Of a stretch of 49,129 nt of DNA, positions 32,282 through 42,255 are shown one piece after another. Source of the stretch: Bacteroidales bacterium (GTDB lineage Bacteria; Bacteroidota; Bacteroidia; Bacteroidales; ML635J-15); NCBI GenBank assembly GCA_031284905.1, contig JAITXI010000162.1, positions 1 through 49,129 on the forward strand, given 5' to 3'. Both the position numbers and the translations under genes were made by a program. Below the pieces are notes generated by a model. It saw nothing but the letters and a program-made list of their open reading frames with translations. It ran no database searches and had not been told where the DNA came from. Numbering within the stretch: the first letter of the stretch is position 1; the number at the start of each line of letters is the position of its first letter.

Positions 32282-33364
32282 TTATAATTTTAAAACCGCC
32301 TTAAAAACAGTTTCCGGTTTGATGTCATTCATGCAAGGAATTTTTCGTTTGCAAGTATTTCCAAAATAGCAATCGCAACCGGTTGACGGTTCCACAATTA
32401 TTCCTCGATTATAAAGATAAAATTCATTAATATTGAAAATGTTATTCATTAAAACAATTTTTTTCTGTAAAGCAACAGCAATATTTAGCATCATAGAAAC
32501 TTGCGTAACAATAATATCGCAAGCAGAAGCTATAGAAAAAAATTCTTCTAACGAGAATGTACCCGGATAATAACAATTAGTTTGTTTGGAAAGAAAAATA
32601 TTTTTGCTGTTTTCTTGTTCCCCGCCGAGAACTATTGGAAAATAATTGTTTTGTTGAAGAAGTTTTATTAATTCAATCCAATATTTCTCATTCCAAAGTC
32701 TAGTACTCCATCTGTTTCCACAGCCTGTATTTAATCCAACAATAGTTTTTCCACAAGATTTTGATTTGAAAATTTCAGTCCATTTTTGGACTAATTCTTC
32801 ATTAATATTCAACAAATATTTTTCATCATTGAAAGTTAGATGACAAATTTCAAAAATTTCTTCAACATAATGTTTTTTGTTTTGTTTTGAATAATTATCA
32901 AAAAAACCGGTAAGTAATTTATGCTCAGCGGCTTGAGTGGCAGGAGCAATATGATTATCTTTCCAAATAAAACCATATTTTTCTTCAGCTTCAACATTTG
33001 CTAACAGCATACAGACTTCTTCTTCTTTGTCAAGATTTATTGCAATGTCAAATTTTGTATTCGATAAAGTAAAAAAAGAAATAAAATCATAATTAAAAAT
33101 TTTATCAATTATTTGTTTAGGCAATACACTTGTAAATTGAGTTAGCCAAGAAATTTGGCAATTTGGATATAATTCTTTAAATTTCTGAATTAATGGCGTT
33201 GTTCTGATAACATCTCCAATCGCACCTAATTTTATTATTAAAATTTTCTTGTCAATAGGAATATATTCATTGCAATTATTACAAGTAAAATCATTATTTT
33301 TGTTTGGTTTACAAGGAAATGCACCTTTAAAGTTTTTACAATCGTATTTAATAAAATCCAACAT
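32282..33364 (-). CDS. Glycosyltransferase family 9 protein with Cys-rich termini
   Basis: ILIIKLGAIGDVIRTTPLIQKFKELYP; VGLNTGCGNRWSTRLWNEKYW; Cys clusters at both ends. Confidence 0.82.
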   Translation of the reverse strand: MLDFIKYDCKNFKGAFPCKPNKNNDFTCNNCNEYIPIDKKILIIKLGAIGDVIRTTPLIQKFKELYPNCQISWLTQFTSVLPKQIIDKIFNYDFISFFTLSNTKFDIAINLDKEEEVCMLLANVEAEEKYGFIWKDNHIAPATQAAEHKLLTGFFDNYSKQNKKHYVEEIFEICHLTFNDEKYLLNINEELVQKWTEIFKSKSCGKTIVGLNTGCGNRWSTRLWNEKYWIELIKLLQQNNYFPIVLGGEQENSKNIFLSKQTNCYYPGTFSLEEFFSIASACDIIVTQVSMMLNIAVALQKKIVLMNNIFNINEFYLYNRGIIVEPSTGCDCYFGNTCKRKIPCMNDIKPETVFKAVLKL

Positions 33365-33442
33365 AAAAAATATATTACAACAAAATTAATATTTTTATTT
33401 TAGAAATTCAAACTTATATTTTATATTTGTAATAAAAATACA

Positions 33443-34684
33443 TTGATTTTCTTACGAATATTTTATGAAAGTTTAATTTTTGCCTTTTCGTCACTGTTAA
33501 GGAACAAATTACGAACGATATTATCGCTGTTGGGAATAACAGTAGGCATTTTTTGTATAATTTCTATAATGTCGCTTATTGATTCTGTTAAACAATCAGT
33601 TATTTCAAGTTTAGAGTCATTAGGCGGTGATGTAGTTTTTATTCAAAAATTTCCATGGACTTTTGAACAAGGACAAGAATATCCGTGGTGGAAATATGTT
33701 AATCGTCCCAATACATCTTTGATAGAATTTAAAAAATTGGAAGAAAATTGTACGTTAGCAGAAAAAATAGCTTACGAGGCTGACGTATCCATGTCTGTAT
33801 CATATTTGGAAAATAAAATCGAAGAAACATCAATAGGCTTTATTTCTCATGATTACAATGTATTACAAAATCTGAATGTTGAAAAAGGAAGATATTTTTC
33901 TCAAATGGAATCAAATTATGGTCATAATGTTGCATTAATTGGAAATATGGTTGCAGTTGATTTATTTAAAAAAGAATCACCTTTAGAAAAATATATTAAA
34001 ATTGGAAATAAAAAAGTGTTAATAATAGGAGTATTAGAAAAAGTAGGACAATCTATGACATCAAATTATGATCATTTGATTTTATTACCATTAAATTATG
34101 GAAAAACAATATTTAATGTTGAAAAATGTAATCCAACAATATTAGTTTCTGTAAAAAAAGGTTATTCTATTGAAAATTTATCTGAAGAATTAACAGTTTT
34201 AATGCGAGGATTGCGAAGATTATCACCTTATGATGAAGATAATTTTGCTCTAAATAAAGCAAGTATGATTATGAAATCAATGGAAAGTATTTTTCAAATG
34301 TTAAATGTAGTAGGAATATTTGTCGGAGGTTTTGCAATGTTAGTAGGAGGTTTTGGAATTGCAAATATTATGTTTGTTTCTGTGAAAGAACGAACAAAAC
34401 AAATCGGTATCCAAAAAGCAATTGGAGCAAAATCGTATATAATTTTATTTCAATTTTTGTCAGAATCTGTAATTTTATGTCTTATAGGTGGAATTGTTGG
34501 ATTAATATTAGTATCCATATTAATGCATATAAGTACGCTTTTCTTACCATTTAAATTTAGTTTAAGTTTTTTTAATATTATTATAGGAATAGTCGTATCT
34601 GTTGCAATTGGATTAATCAGTGGATTTGCTCCGGCACGAAAAGCTGCAAAATTAAATCCGATTGATGCTATAAATTATATATAA
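33443..34684 (+). CDS. ABC transporter permease (MacB/FtsX-like)
   Basis: LLRNKLRTILSLLGITVGIFCIISIMSL; KERTKQIGIQKAIGAKSYII; GFAPARKAAKLNPIDAINYI. Confidence 0.92.
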   Translation: MIFLRIFYESLIFAFSSLLRNKLRTILSLLGITVGIFCIISIMSLIDSVKQSVISSLESLGGDVVFIQKFPWTFEQGQEYPWWKYVNRPNTSLIEFKKLEENCTLAEKIAYEADVSMSVSYLENKIEETSIGFISHDYNVLQNLNVEKGRYFSQMESNYGHNVALIGNMVAVDLFKKESPLEKYIKIGNKKVLIIGVLEKVGQSMTSNYDHLILLPLNYGKTIFNVEKCNPTILVSVKKGYSIENLSEELTVLMRGLRRLSPYDEDNFALNKASMIMKSMESIFQMLNVVGIFVGGFAMLVGGFGIANIMFVSVKERTKQIGIQKAIGAKSYIILFQFLSESVILCLIGGIVGLILVSILMHISTLFLPFKFSLSFFNIIIGIVVSVAIGLISGFAPARKAAKLNPIDAINYI

Positions 34685-34762
34685 TTTATCTTTGTTAATA
34701 AAATCATTTTTTGAAAGTTGAAAAATATTTGTAAAAATATTATATTTGTAGAATAAAATATT

Positions 34763-35056
34763 ATGGAAAAAACAGATTTTAAATCTTTAGACAATATTAT
34801 TAGTAAAATGATAGAGCAGACTCCAAATTTACAAGATGATATTGATAGAGCAAAAATACCTGAAATTTGGAAAGAAGTTGTTGGTCCAACTATTAGTGAT
34901 TCAACACAAGAAATAAAGGTAAATAGATATAAAATATTTGTAAAAATAAATAATCCGATAATAAAACATGAAATATTATTGATGAAACATTCAATTTTAT
35001 TTGATATAAATAATAAATTAGGTAGAAAATTAATAACAGAATTAATCTTAAGATAA
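34763..35056 (+). CDS. DUF721 domain-containing protein
   Basis: IPEIWKEVVGPTISDSTQEIKVNRYKIFVKINNPIIKHEILLMKHSIL. Confidence 0.75.
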   Translation: MEKTDFKSLDNIISKMIEQTPNLQDDIDRAKIPEIWKEVVGPTISDSTQEIKVNRYKIFVKINNPIIKHEILLMKHSILFDINNKLGRKLITELILR

Positions 35057-35058
35057 TT

Positions 35059-35610
35059 ATGGAAGAAGAAATTTTAGAAATTCAAGAATTGGGAATTGGA
35101 ACACGTGTGAAACATAAAGATTATGGAAATGGTGTTGTAATACAAATAAAATCAATAAGTTACATAATCACTTTTATTGATTATGGAAATCGGGAAATAG
35201 CCAAAACAAATGAAGATTTGGAAGTAATAGATTTATTAGAATCGCCGGAAGATATGATTAGTTTTGATACGGTTGAAATGATTTTGACAAAAATATTGAG
35301 AAAACATTTAGATATTCAAGAAGTTGTTCAAATGTCTGAAAGATGGTCAGGCGGCACGCTTATCCTAAAACCTGCAAATCCGGATTTGAAACCTTATGAA
35401 ATTCCAATTTCAAATTTTTTCAATAAAATAATTTTAATTCGCGATCGCTTGAGAGTTATGGAACAAAAAATTAATTCCAGTAATTTAAGCGATGAAGAAA
35501 AAATTACCCTCCAACAATACATAACTCGTTCTTATGGTAGTCTAACATCTTTTAATGTTTTATTTAAAAATAAAATAGATAATTTTGTCGGTGAAGCAGG
35601 CGGAAAATAA
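35059..35610 (+). CDS. Conserved hypothetical protein
   Basis: Intact 183-aa ORF directly after the DUF721 gene; IGTRVKHKDYGNGVVIQI resembles a small beta-barrel (CarD/UvrD-tail-like) segment. Confidence 0.7.
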   Translation: MEEEILEIQELGIGTRVKHKDYGNGVVIQIKSISYIITFIDYGNREIAKTNEDLEVIDLLESPEDMISFDTVEMILTKILRKHLDIQEVVQMSERWSGGTLILKPANPDLKPYEIPISNFFNKIILIRDRLRVMEQKINSSNLSDEEKITLQQYITRSYGSLTSFNVLFKNKIDNFVGEAGGK

Positions 35611-35637
35611 TTTTTTCAATAATTAAAAATATTTAAT

Positions 35638-36639
35638 ATGAAAAATGTTTATCTTTTGATAAAATTGAACCGACTTATTAAAAGTGTTTGGATTAAGAAT
35701 TTAGGTATTTATTTTCTTCATATCACAGGAAAAAGATATTATGCCGTGTTTCTTGATCCTATCGTAATGTGTAATCTTCGTTGCAGGATGTGTTATTTTA
35801 GCGATGAGAACTATCGTAAAACTCATCAAAGTCGGAAATTTACAGATGATGAAATTGAAAAAATTGCAAATGTTTTTTTTAAAAGAGCTTTAAAATTGCA
35901 AATTGGTTGTGGAGCAGAACCTTCTCTTTTCCAGAATAATGAAAAAATTATTCGATTGGCAAAAGAAAAAAAAGTACCTTATATTTCCATGACAACTAAT
36001 GCCAATCTTTTGAAAGATGAAGATTGGAAAAGTTTTATTGACTCTGGTCTTGATGAAGTTACTTTGTCGTTACATGGAGTAAAAAAAGAGAATTATGAAT
36101 ATTTCATGACTAACGCCTCCTACGAACTATTTCTTGCTTCATTACAAGCATTAACAAAGTTAAAAAAACAAAATCCGCAATTTAAAATTAGAATAAATTA
36201 TACAGTAAATAAAGATAATTTAGAAGAATTAGCTTATTTTTTTGAAATTTTTAAAAATTATCATTTTGACATTTTGCAGATTCGTCCAATTCAAAAAATT
36301 GGCGATTCGGATTATAATGATTTTTCGTGGAATTCAATTATTGAACAATATGATTCTATAATTGGAAAACTTCGTCAAGAAGCAATTATAAGACAAATTA
36401 CTTTTATAGCTCCTGAAAAAAAAGATTTAACAAAATCAGAAAATGAAAATAGTAGCATTGCTGATTCCACAAATTTTTATGTTTCGTCTAGAAGTTGCTG
36501 GGAAGACGGTTTTGATTTACAAAAAGATACTTATGAATCTTATTCAAAACGAACCCATTTAGGACGAAGACTTTTTAAAAGAATTTTTCAGAAAAGCAAC
36601 AACAAAACAAAAAAGATTCTTAATTATAAAATAAACTAA
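35638..36639 (+). CDS. Radical SAM protein
   Basis: DPIVMCNLRCRMCYFSDE (CxxxCxxC) and GCGAEPSLFQNNEKIIRLAKEKKVPYISMTTNANLL. Confidence 0.88.
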   Translation: MKNVYLLIKLNRLIKSVWIKNLGIYFLHITGKRYYAVFLDPIVMCNLRCRMCYFSDENYRKTHQSRKFTDDEIEKIANVFFKRALKLQIGCGAEPSLFQNNEKIIRLAKEKKVPYISMTTNANLLKDEDWKSFIDSGLDEVTLSLHGVKKENYEYFMTNASYELFLASLQALTKLKKQNPQFKIRINYTVNKDNLEELAYFFEIFKNYHFDILQIRPIQKIGDSDYNDFSWNSIIEQYDSIIGKLRQEAIIRQITFIAPEKKDLTKSENENSSIADSTNFYVSSRSCWEDGFDLQKDTYESYSKRTHLGRRLFKRIFQKSNNKTKKILNYKIN

Positions 36640-36665
36640 CAATATTAAACATATTGTTAGTTTAT
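36631..36665 (+). terminator. Hairpin overlapping the stop codon of the radical SAM gene
   Basis: Perfect 15-bp arms ATAAACTAACAATAT-TAAAC-ATATTGTTAGTTTAT. Confidence 0.55.
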
Positions 36666-36785
36666 AAAATATTGTATAAAATTACCTCTTTAAGATTTGC
36701 CAAGCAGCGGTAATTTTGTTGTTGCTTTTATAATAATTAACTTTGAAATTTGCAAATCAACATAAATATGCGTAGTAATGAATAT

Positions 36786-36818
36786 TAAAAAGCCCATAAA
36801 AAATTACAGGCTTTTTTG
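36786..36818 (-). terminator. Terminator downstream of tRNA-Ser
   Basis: AAAAAGCC...GGCTTTTTT stem-loop. Confidence 0.65.
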
Positions 36819-36832
36819 TTTTCAAATAATTG

Positions 36833-36919
36833 CGGAGAGAAAGGGATTCGAACCCCCGGAACTCGTAAGAGTTCAACGGTTTTCGAGACCGCCCCATTCG
36901 ACCACTCTGGCATCTCTCC
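36833..36919 (-). tRNA. tRNA-Ser (anticodon CGA)
   Basis: Reverse complement GGAGAGATGCCAGAGTGGTCGAATGGGGCGGTCTCGAAAACCGTTGAACTCTTACGAGTTCCGGGGGTTCGAATCCCTTTCTCTCCG folds as class II tRNA with long variable arm. Confidence 0.95.
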
Positions 36920-36931
36920 AAGAAAACTTTG

Positions 36932-36939
36932 CAAATTTA
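36932..36939 (-). promoter_or_regulatory. Bacteroidetes -7 promoter element (TAAATTTG) of tRNA-Ser
   Basis: Plus-strand CAAATTTA, 12 nt upstream of the tRNA 5' end. Confidence 0.5.
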
Positions 36940-37221
36940 CTATAAAATTGGAAATTTCACAAATCTTTTATGTTGAATTTTATATTAAAGCATAAAAAAT
37001 GTATTTTACAAAAAAAGTATTAATTCCTAACTCTGCCTCAATTTACATAACAAGCATTAGATTAAGTTTGGGACAGACATATTTTATGGAGAGAAAGCAA
37101 AAATATTGTGAAGTATAAAAGAGGAAAAAAAAGTTATTTAATCGAAACTTAATTATTTATCGGGGGAAAAATATTTGACTAATTTTTAGCATTATATTAT
37201 ATTTTCCCCTTTTTTAAAACA

Positions 37222-37851
37222 CTATTTTAATCGTCCCGCAAACAAATATCGACTAGTCCAATATTCATATTGAGAATAATCATTTATTATTACACCTTTG
37301 CTTGTGGTGGCGTGAATCATTTTAAAATCAGAACCGGAAACTTCTATAATTAAAGCTACGTGCCCGATGCTGTTATTTTTAATATCACTTCCTTTGAAAA
37401 ACACGAGGTCTCCTCTTTTGATTTGATTTTTTTCAATTTTTTTGCACTGATTTGCTAAATCGACAGCATTTCCTTTCGCATTTACATTATGCTTCTGAAA
37501 AACATAAACTAAAAATCCGCTACAATCAAACCCTTCCGGAGTTACTCCTCCATATTTATACGGGACACCAATAAAAGTCTTTGCATCTTCAATTACTGCC
37601 TTAATAGTTTGTTCAGACATCTCACCTGAAGTTGATGAATTTTGTGTTTGTGAATTATTTGTATTGCTATTATTTTGAGACGAATAATTATCCGTCTTTA
37701 CTTTATTTTTTGCTTTTGTATTAGATTGTTCCCGTTTTGCAACTTTTGCATTATCTTCTACAGTATAATATATTTCTTCAGATATATAAGTGTGTTTTGA
37801 ACACGAAAACAATGTAATTAAAATTATTACAATAAATATTGATTTTTTCAT
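37222..37851 (-). CDS. C40 (NlpC/P60) family peptidase, lipoprotein
   Basis: Lipobox (LITLFSC); GVPYKYGGVTPEGFDCSGFLVYVF; KRGDLVFFKG...GHVALIIE. Confidence 0.92.
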   Translation of the reverse strand: MKKSIFIVIILITLFSCSKHTYISEEIYYTVEDNAKVAKREQSNTKAKNKVKTDNYSSQNNSNTNNSQTQNSSTSGEMSEQTIKAVIEDAKTFIGVPYKYGGVTPEGFDCSGFLVYVFQKHNVNAKGNAVDLANQCKKIEKNQIKRGDLVFFKGSDIKNNSIGHVALIIEVSGSDFKMIHATTSKGVIINDYSQYEYWTSRYLFAGRLK

Positions 37852-37856
37852 ATCTT

Positions 37857-39458
37857 TTAAAAACCGTTTATATTAAAAAAAATTGTTGGTATCAATAATA
37901 AAAAGCCTAAAATTATCAGTATTAAAACTATTTTCCAAATAAATTTAAACCAAATATTATAAGGAATTTTTGCTATTCCCAAGCAACCTATTAAAACGCC
38001 GGAAGCTGGAGTAATCATATTTGTGAAGCCATCTCCAAATTGGAAAGCAAGTACTGCTGATTGTCTCGAAATATTGATTAAATCAGCAAATGGAGCCATT
38101 ATTGGCATTGTCAAGGCTGCTTTTGCCGACCCTGACGGTATAATAATATTCAATCCTGTTTGAATTAAATACATTATTCCTAAGGAAGTAATTTTTGAAA
38201 CATCGCTCATTGTTGAAGATAATCCATACATTATTGTATCAATAATTTTTCCTTTTTCCAATATTACGATTATTCCGCCTGCTAATCCGACAATAAATGC
38301 TGCCGAAAAAATATCTTTTGCTCCTTCAATAAATTGTTTTGTAATTTCATTTGCTCCTTGATTAATAGCTATTCCGGCTGCAATTCCCATTCCAAAAAAT
38401 AAAGCTCCAATTTCAAATACATACCAATCGTAGCCAATAACTCCTATCAACAGAAAAGCTACTGTAAATCCTAATAATGTCAAAATATAAAAATGCACTG
38501 ATTTTCTTAACATAAAAAAAGATATTGTGATAAAAGCTATTGTAGCTATTGGTAAAGCATAACAAATAAATCCCGAATTACCGATTTTTAAAGTAGATAT
38601 TGGAAATTTTATTGAAAACAAAATTAGCACAATAGATACTAAAATAAAGCTAATCCACGATTTTTTACTTGTATAATATACAATTTTTTCATTATTTGAA
38701 GTTGCAAGCCTGTTTCTCCAATATGAATCAATATTATAGGTTAAACTTATTTCAGGATTCTTTTTAATTTTTCTTGCATATAAGAGAATAAAAGTAAAAC
38801 TTATTAAATTTATTATAGCCCAACAAATTAATCGATATTCCCAACCGCTAAAAATTGGTAAATTTGATAAACCTTGGGCAATTCCGATTGTAAATGGATT
38901 GAAAATTGCAGATGCAAAACCAATATGAGTTGCTACATAAACCAAACAAAGTCCAATAATAGAATCGTAGCCCATAGAAATTGCTAACGGAACAAAAATT
39001 ATTACAAAAGCAATTGTTTCTTCGCTTAATCCGAAAATTGCTCCGAATAAACTAAAAATTATCATTATTAATATCATTACGATATTATTTACTCCAATTT
39101 TTTTTAACAATTTTCGATTTTCAGCTCTTTTAATAATATTTAGAAGTGTAATTATTCCAACATCAAGTGCTTTTGTTGTGTTTAATATCCAAAAAGCTCC
39201 GCCAATAAAAAGAATAAAGACAATAATATTTGCTTGTCGAACAAAACCGTTAAATATAGAAGTGAATATTTGCCAAGTTTGAGGTGATTTTTCTACATAA
39301 TGAAAAGAATTTGGAACAATAACAGTTTTTGAATTTCCTTCTGTAGTTTTTACTTCTTGTCTGGTAAATTCTCCGGACGGGATTATCCACGTAAGTATTG
39401 CAGCAAAAACAATTATTGCAAAAACTATAACGTAAGTATGCGGAATTTTCTTTAACAT
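37857..39458 (-). CDS. YfcC-family transporter
   Basis: MLKKIPHTYVIVFAIIVFAAILTWIIPSGEFTRQ; FLFGAIFGLSEETIAF-type motif; IIPSGSAKAALTMPIMAPFADL. Confidence 0.87.
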   Translation of the reverse strand: MLKKIPHTYVIVFAIIVFAAILTWIIPSGEFTRQEVKTTEGNSKTVIVPNSFHYVEKSPQTWQIFTSIFNGFVRQANIIVFILFIGGAFWILNTTKALDVGIITLLNIIKRAENRKLLKKIGVNNIVMILIMIIFSLFGAIFGLSEETIAFVIIFVPLAISMGYDSIIGLCLVYVATHIGFASAIFNPFTIGIAQGLSNLPIFSGWEYRLICWAIINLISFTFILLYARKIKKNPEISLTYNIDSYWRNRLATSNNEKIVYYTSKKSWISFILVSIVLILFSIKFPISTLKIGNSGFICYALPIATIAFITISFFMLRKSVHFYILTLLGFTVAFLLIGVIGYDWYVFEIGALFFGMGIAAGIAINQGANEITKQFIEGAKDIFSAAFIVGLAGGIIVILEKGKIIDTIMYGLSSTMSDVSKITSLGIMYLIQTGLNIIIPSGSAKAALTMPIMAPFADLINISRQSAVLAFQFGDGFTNMITPASGVLIGCLGIAKIPYNIWFKFIWKIVLILIILGFLLLIPTIFFNINGF

Positions 39459-39674
39459 TAATTTTTTACAAATGTAATAAAAATTTTAATTAAAAAAAAG
39501 ACTGTTAAAAATGAGTAAAGAAAAATATTCTTATATATTATTTTTAAAGTACAAGACAAAAATTTAAAAATATTTATATTTGACCTATAATCAGAGCTTA
39601 ATAACGATTTTTTAATAAAATACAAACCATATCTGTGAAACTTTTAGTCATTTTGTCATCGTTTTTAATTATGA

Positions 39675-40787
39675 TTGTACCGATATAAATTCATAATATC
39701 CAAATTAATCATAATTCATCCTTTTTTTTTACTATTTTTTTTACTATTTTTGTATAACTTGAATTTAATAGATAACATATTACAATACAATAGCTTGTCG
39801 ATTATCGGTACTGAAAAAAATACCGGTAAAACCGAATGTTTGAATTTTATTTTAAATAAATTACAAAATTGTCAGAAAAAGATAGCTGTAACGTCTATAG
39901 GAGTTGATGGTGAAAAAATTGATATTATAAAACAAACTCATAAGCCGGAAATTTTTCTCATAGAAAATACTGTTTTTGTTACAAGCGAGAAACATTTCAG
40001 AGAAAAAAAAATTAATGCCGAAATTCTTGATATTTCCGAACAAAATACTTCTTTAGGACGTTTGGTAACTGCAATTTCAAAATCAAAAGGAAAAGTAATA
40101 CTTTCAGGTCCGACAACAACTAAATGGGTGAAAGAAACAATTTCAAATATGAAATTGTACAATGTTGATTTAACAATTATTGACGGAGCACTTTCTCGAA
40201 AATCTTTTGCCTCGCCAACAATTACAGATGCCTTTATTTTGAATACCGGAGCTGCTTTATCTGTAAATATTCCTAATCTTATTAAATCTACAAAATTTCT
40301 TTTAAATTTAATAAATATTGAACAAGTAAATTCAACTATTTTTCAAAAATTAACAGAACTTAATGAAACAAAAAACGGAATTTGGACTGTTGATAATCTA
40401 TTAAATATTAACGATTTAGAAATACAATCTGCTTTATTGATAGATAAATTTAAAGAAAAATTTTCAAATAGTTATAATTACTTGTATATCAATGGAATAA
40501 TAACAGATAAACTATTAAATTTTTTAAGGATTCAAAAAGATATAGGAGATAAAATTTTAATTGTAAATGATTTTACTAAAATTTTTGTAGAATCTGATAA
40601 TTATTATTCTTTTATCAATAGAGGTGGAAAAATTAATGTTTTATATAAACCAAATTTAATAGCAGTATGTGTAAATCCGATTTCTCCGGATGGATATAAA
40701 CTAAATTCTAAAGAATTAACCGAAAGAATGAGCCAAGAATTAAATATAAAAATTTACGATATAAAAAAATCAGAAAATGAAATATAA
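39675..40787 (+). CDS. P-loop protein resembling lysine 5,6-aminomutase reactivase subunit KamB
   Basis: Walker A SIIGTEKNTGKTECLN; AVTSIGVDGEKIDIIKQTHKPEIFL; LTIIDGALSRKSFASPTITDAFILNTGAAL. N-terminal ~35 aa of the ORF doubtful (true start may be internal). Confidence 0.5.
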   Translation: MYRYKFIISKLIIIHPFFLLFFLLFLYNLNLIDNILQYNSLSIIGTEKNTGKTECLNFILNKLQNCQKKIAVTSIGVDGEKIDIIKQTHKPEIFLIENTVFVTSEKHFREKKINAEILDISEQNTSLGRLVTAISKSKGKVILSGPTTTKWVKETISNMKLYNVDLTIIDGALSRKSFASPTITDAFILNTGAALSVNIPNLIKSTKFLLNLINIEQVNSTIFQKLTELNETKNGIWTVDNLLNINDLEIQSALLIDKFKEKFSNSYNYLYINGIITDKLLNFLRIQKDIGDKILIVNDFTKIFVESDNYYSFINRGGKINVLYKPNLIAVCVNPISPDGYKLNSKELTERMSQELNIKIYDIKKSENEI

Positions 40788-41949
40788 TTTTGATGAAATA
40801 ATTGATAGAGAAAATTCGAATTGTGTAAAATATGATTTAAGAGAAGAAGTTTTTCATAATAAAGATATTATTCCAATGTGGGTTGCCGATATGGATTTTA
40901 AAACTCCTGATTTTATTCTTCAATCTATTCAAAAGCATTGCGAACACCAATGTTTTGGATATTCTATTATTCCAAAAGATTTTTATTCCTCAATCATTTA
41001 TTGGCAGGAAAAAATCCATAATTGGAGAATTGAACCTGAATGGCTTGGTTATGTTCAAGGAATTGTGCCTTCGTTGTCATTTGCAGTTCAAATATTTTCA
41101 AATCCTGACGATGAAATTATCATACAAACTCCTGTATATCATCAATTTATATATGCAGTAGAAAAAAATAATCGTAAATTAATAATTAATCAATTAAAAG
41201 AAATTGATGGAAAATTTGAAATGTATTTTGAATATTTACAACAAAAAATTACTCCAAAAACCAAAATATTTTTATTGTGTAATCCGCATAATCCCGGTGG
41301 GAGAGTATGGTCTGAAAATACTTTAAAAAAATTAGCAGAAATTTGTTATAAAAATAATATTCTTGTCGTTTCTGATGAAATTCATGCAGATATGACTTTT
41401 TCGCAATTCAAGCATATTCCATTTGCAAGTGTTTCGGAACTAGCAAAAAACAATTCAATTACATTGACTGCACCTACAAAAACTTTTAATATGCCTGCAT
41501 TTCAAACAGCTGAATTTATTATTCCAAATCAGGAAATTAGAAATAAATTTATAGCTTTTTTAGATAAAAATGAAATCATGCACGGAAATATTTTAGGACA
41601 AATAGCTTCTATTTCAGCATATTCCTTCGGAAACGACTATCGACTACAAATGCTTAATTATTTGCAAAATAATATTAATTTTGCCGTAGATTATTTTAAA
41701 AGAAATATTCCTCAAATTCTTCCTATGCTTCCTGAAGCATCATTTTTAATTTGGTTGAATTGCGAAAAATTAAATATTTCACCTGAAAATTTATGTAATT
41801 TCATGGTTGAAAAAGCAAATGTAGGTTTAAATGACGGCAGAATGTTTGGAAAAGGAGGAGAAAACCATCTTCGTATGAATATTGCTTGTCCTAAAAGTAT
41901 GTTAATCAGAGCATTGGACAATATAAGATTTGCAGTTGAAAAACTTTGA
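40777..41949 (+). CDS. PatB/MalY family C-S lyase (aminotransferase class I/II fold)
   Basis: DIIPMWVADMDFKTPDFI, LLCNPHNPGGRVW, VVSDEIHADMTF, SLTAPTKTFN-type PLP lysine motif. Confidence 0.93.
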   Translation: MKYNFDEIIDRENSNCVKYDLREEVFHNKDIIPMWVADMDFKTPDFILQSIQKHCEHQCFGYSIIPKDFYSSIIYWQEKIHNWRIEPEWLGYVQGIVPSLSFAVQIFSNPDDEIIIQTPVYHQFIYAVEKNNRKLIINQLKEIDGKFEMYFEYLQQKITPKTKIFLLCNPHNPGGRVWSENTLKKLAEICYKNNILVVSDEIHADMTFSQFKHIPFASVSELAKNNSITLTAPTKTFNMPAFQTAEFIIPNQEIRNKFIAFLDKNEIMHGNILGQIASISAYSFGNDYRLQMLNYLQNNINFAVDYFKRNIPQILPMLPEASFLIWLNCEKLNISPENLCNFMVEKANVGLNDGRMFGKGGENHLRMNIACPKSMLIRALDNIRFAVEKL

Positions 41950-42255
41950 CAATTTGTAAATAAATCAGTACGTAATTTTTTCAAATACATACCATAGACT
42001 TCTATTATGATTTATATTTATTATGCAATTCTAAAATAATTACCGACCATGAAATTTTTATTAAATAAACGTATATTAAATCATATTTAAATTTTAATAA
42101 TTTTAGATGAATTAACTAAAGCTATATTAGTTTTTAAAGGAAAAAACAAATATATTGGTTTAGCACTTAGATAAAAAAAATATATATAAAACTTTTTATT
42201 GTTAATAAAAAATGTTAACTTTGTAAAAAAAGTAACCAAGAAAATTTAATATATT

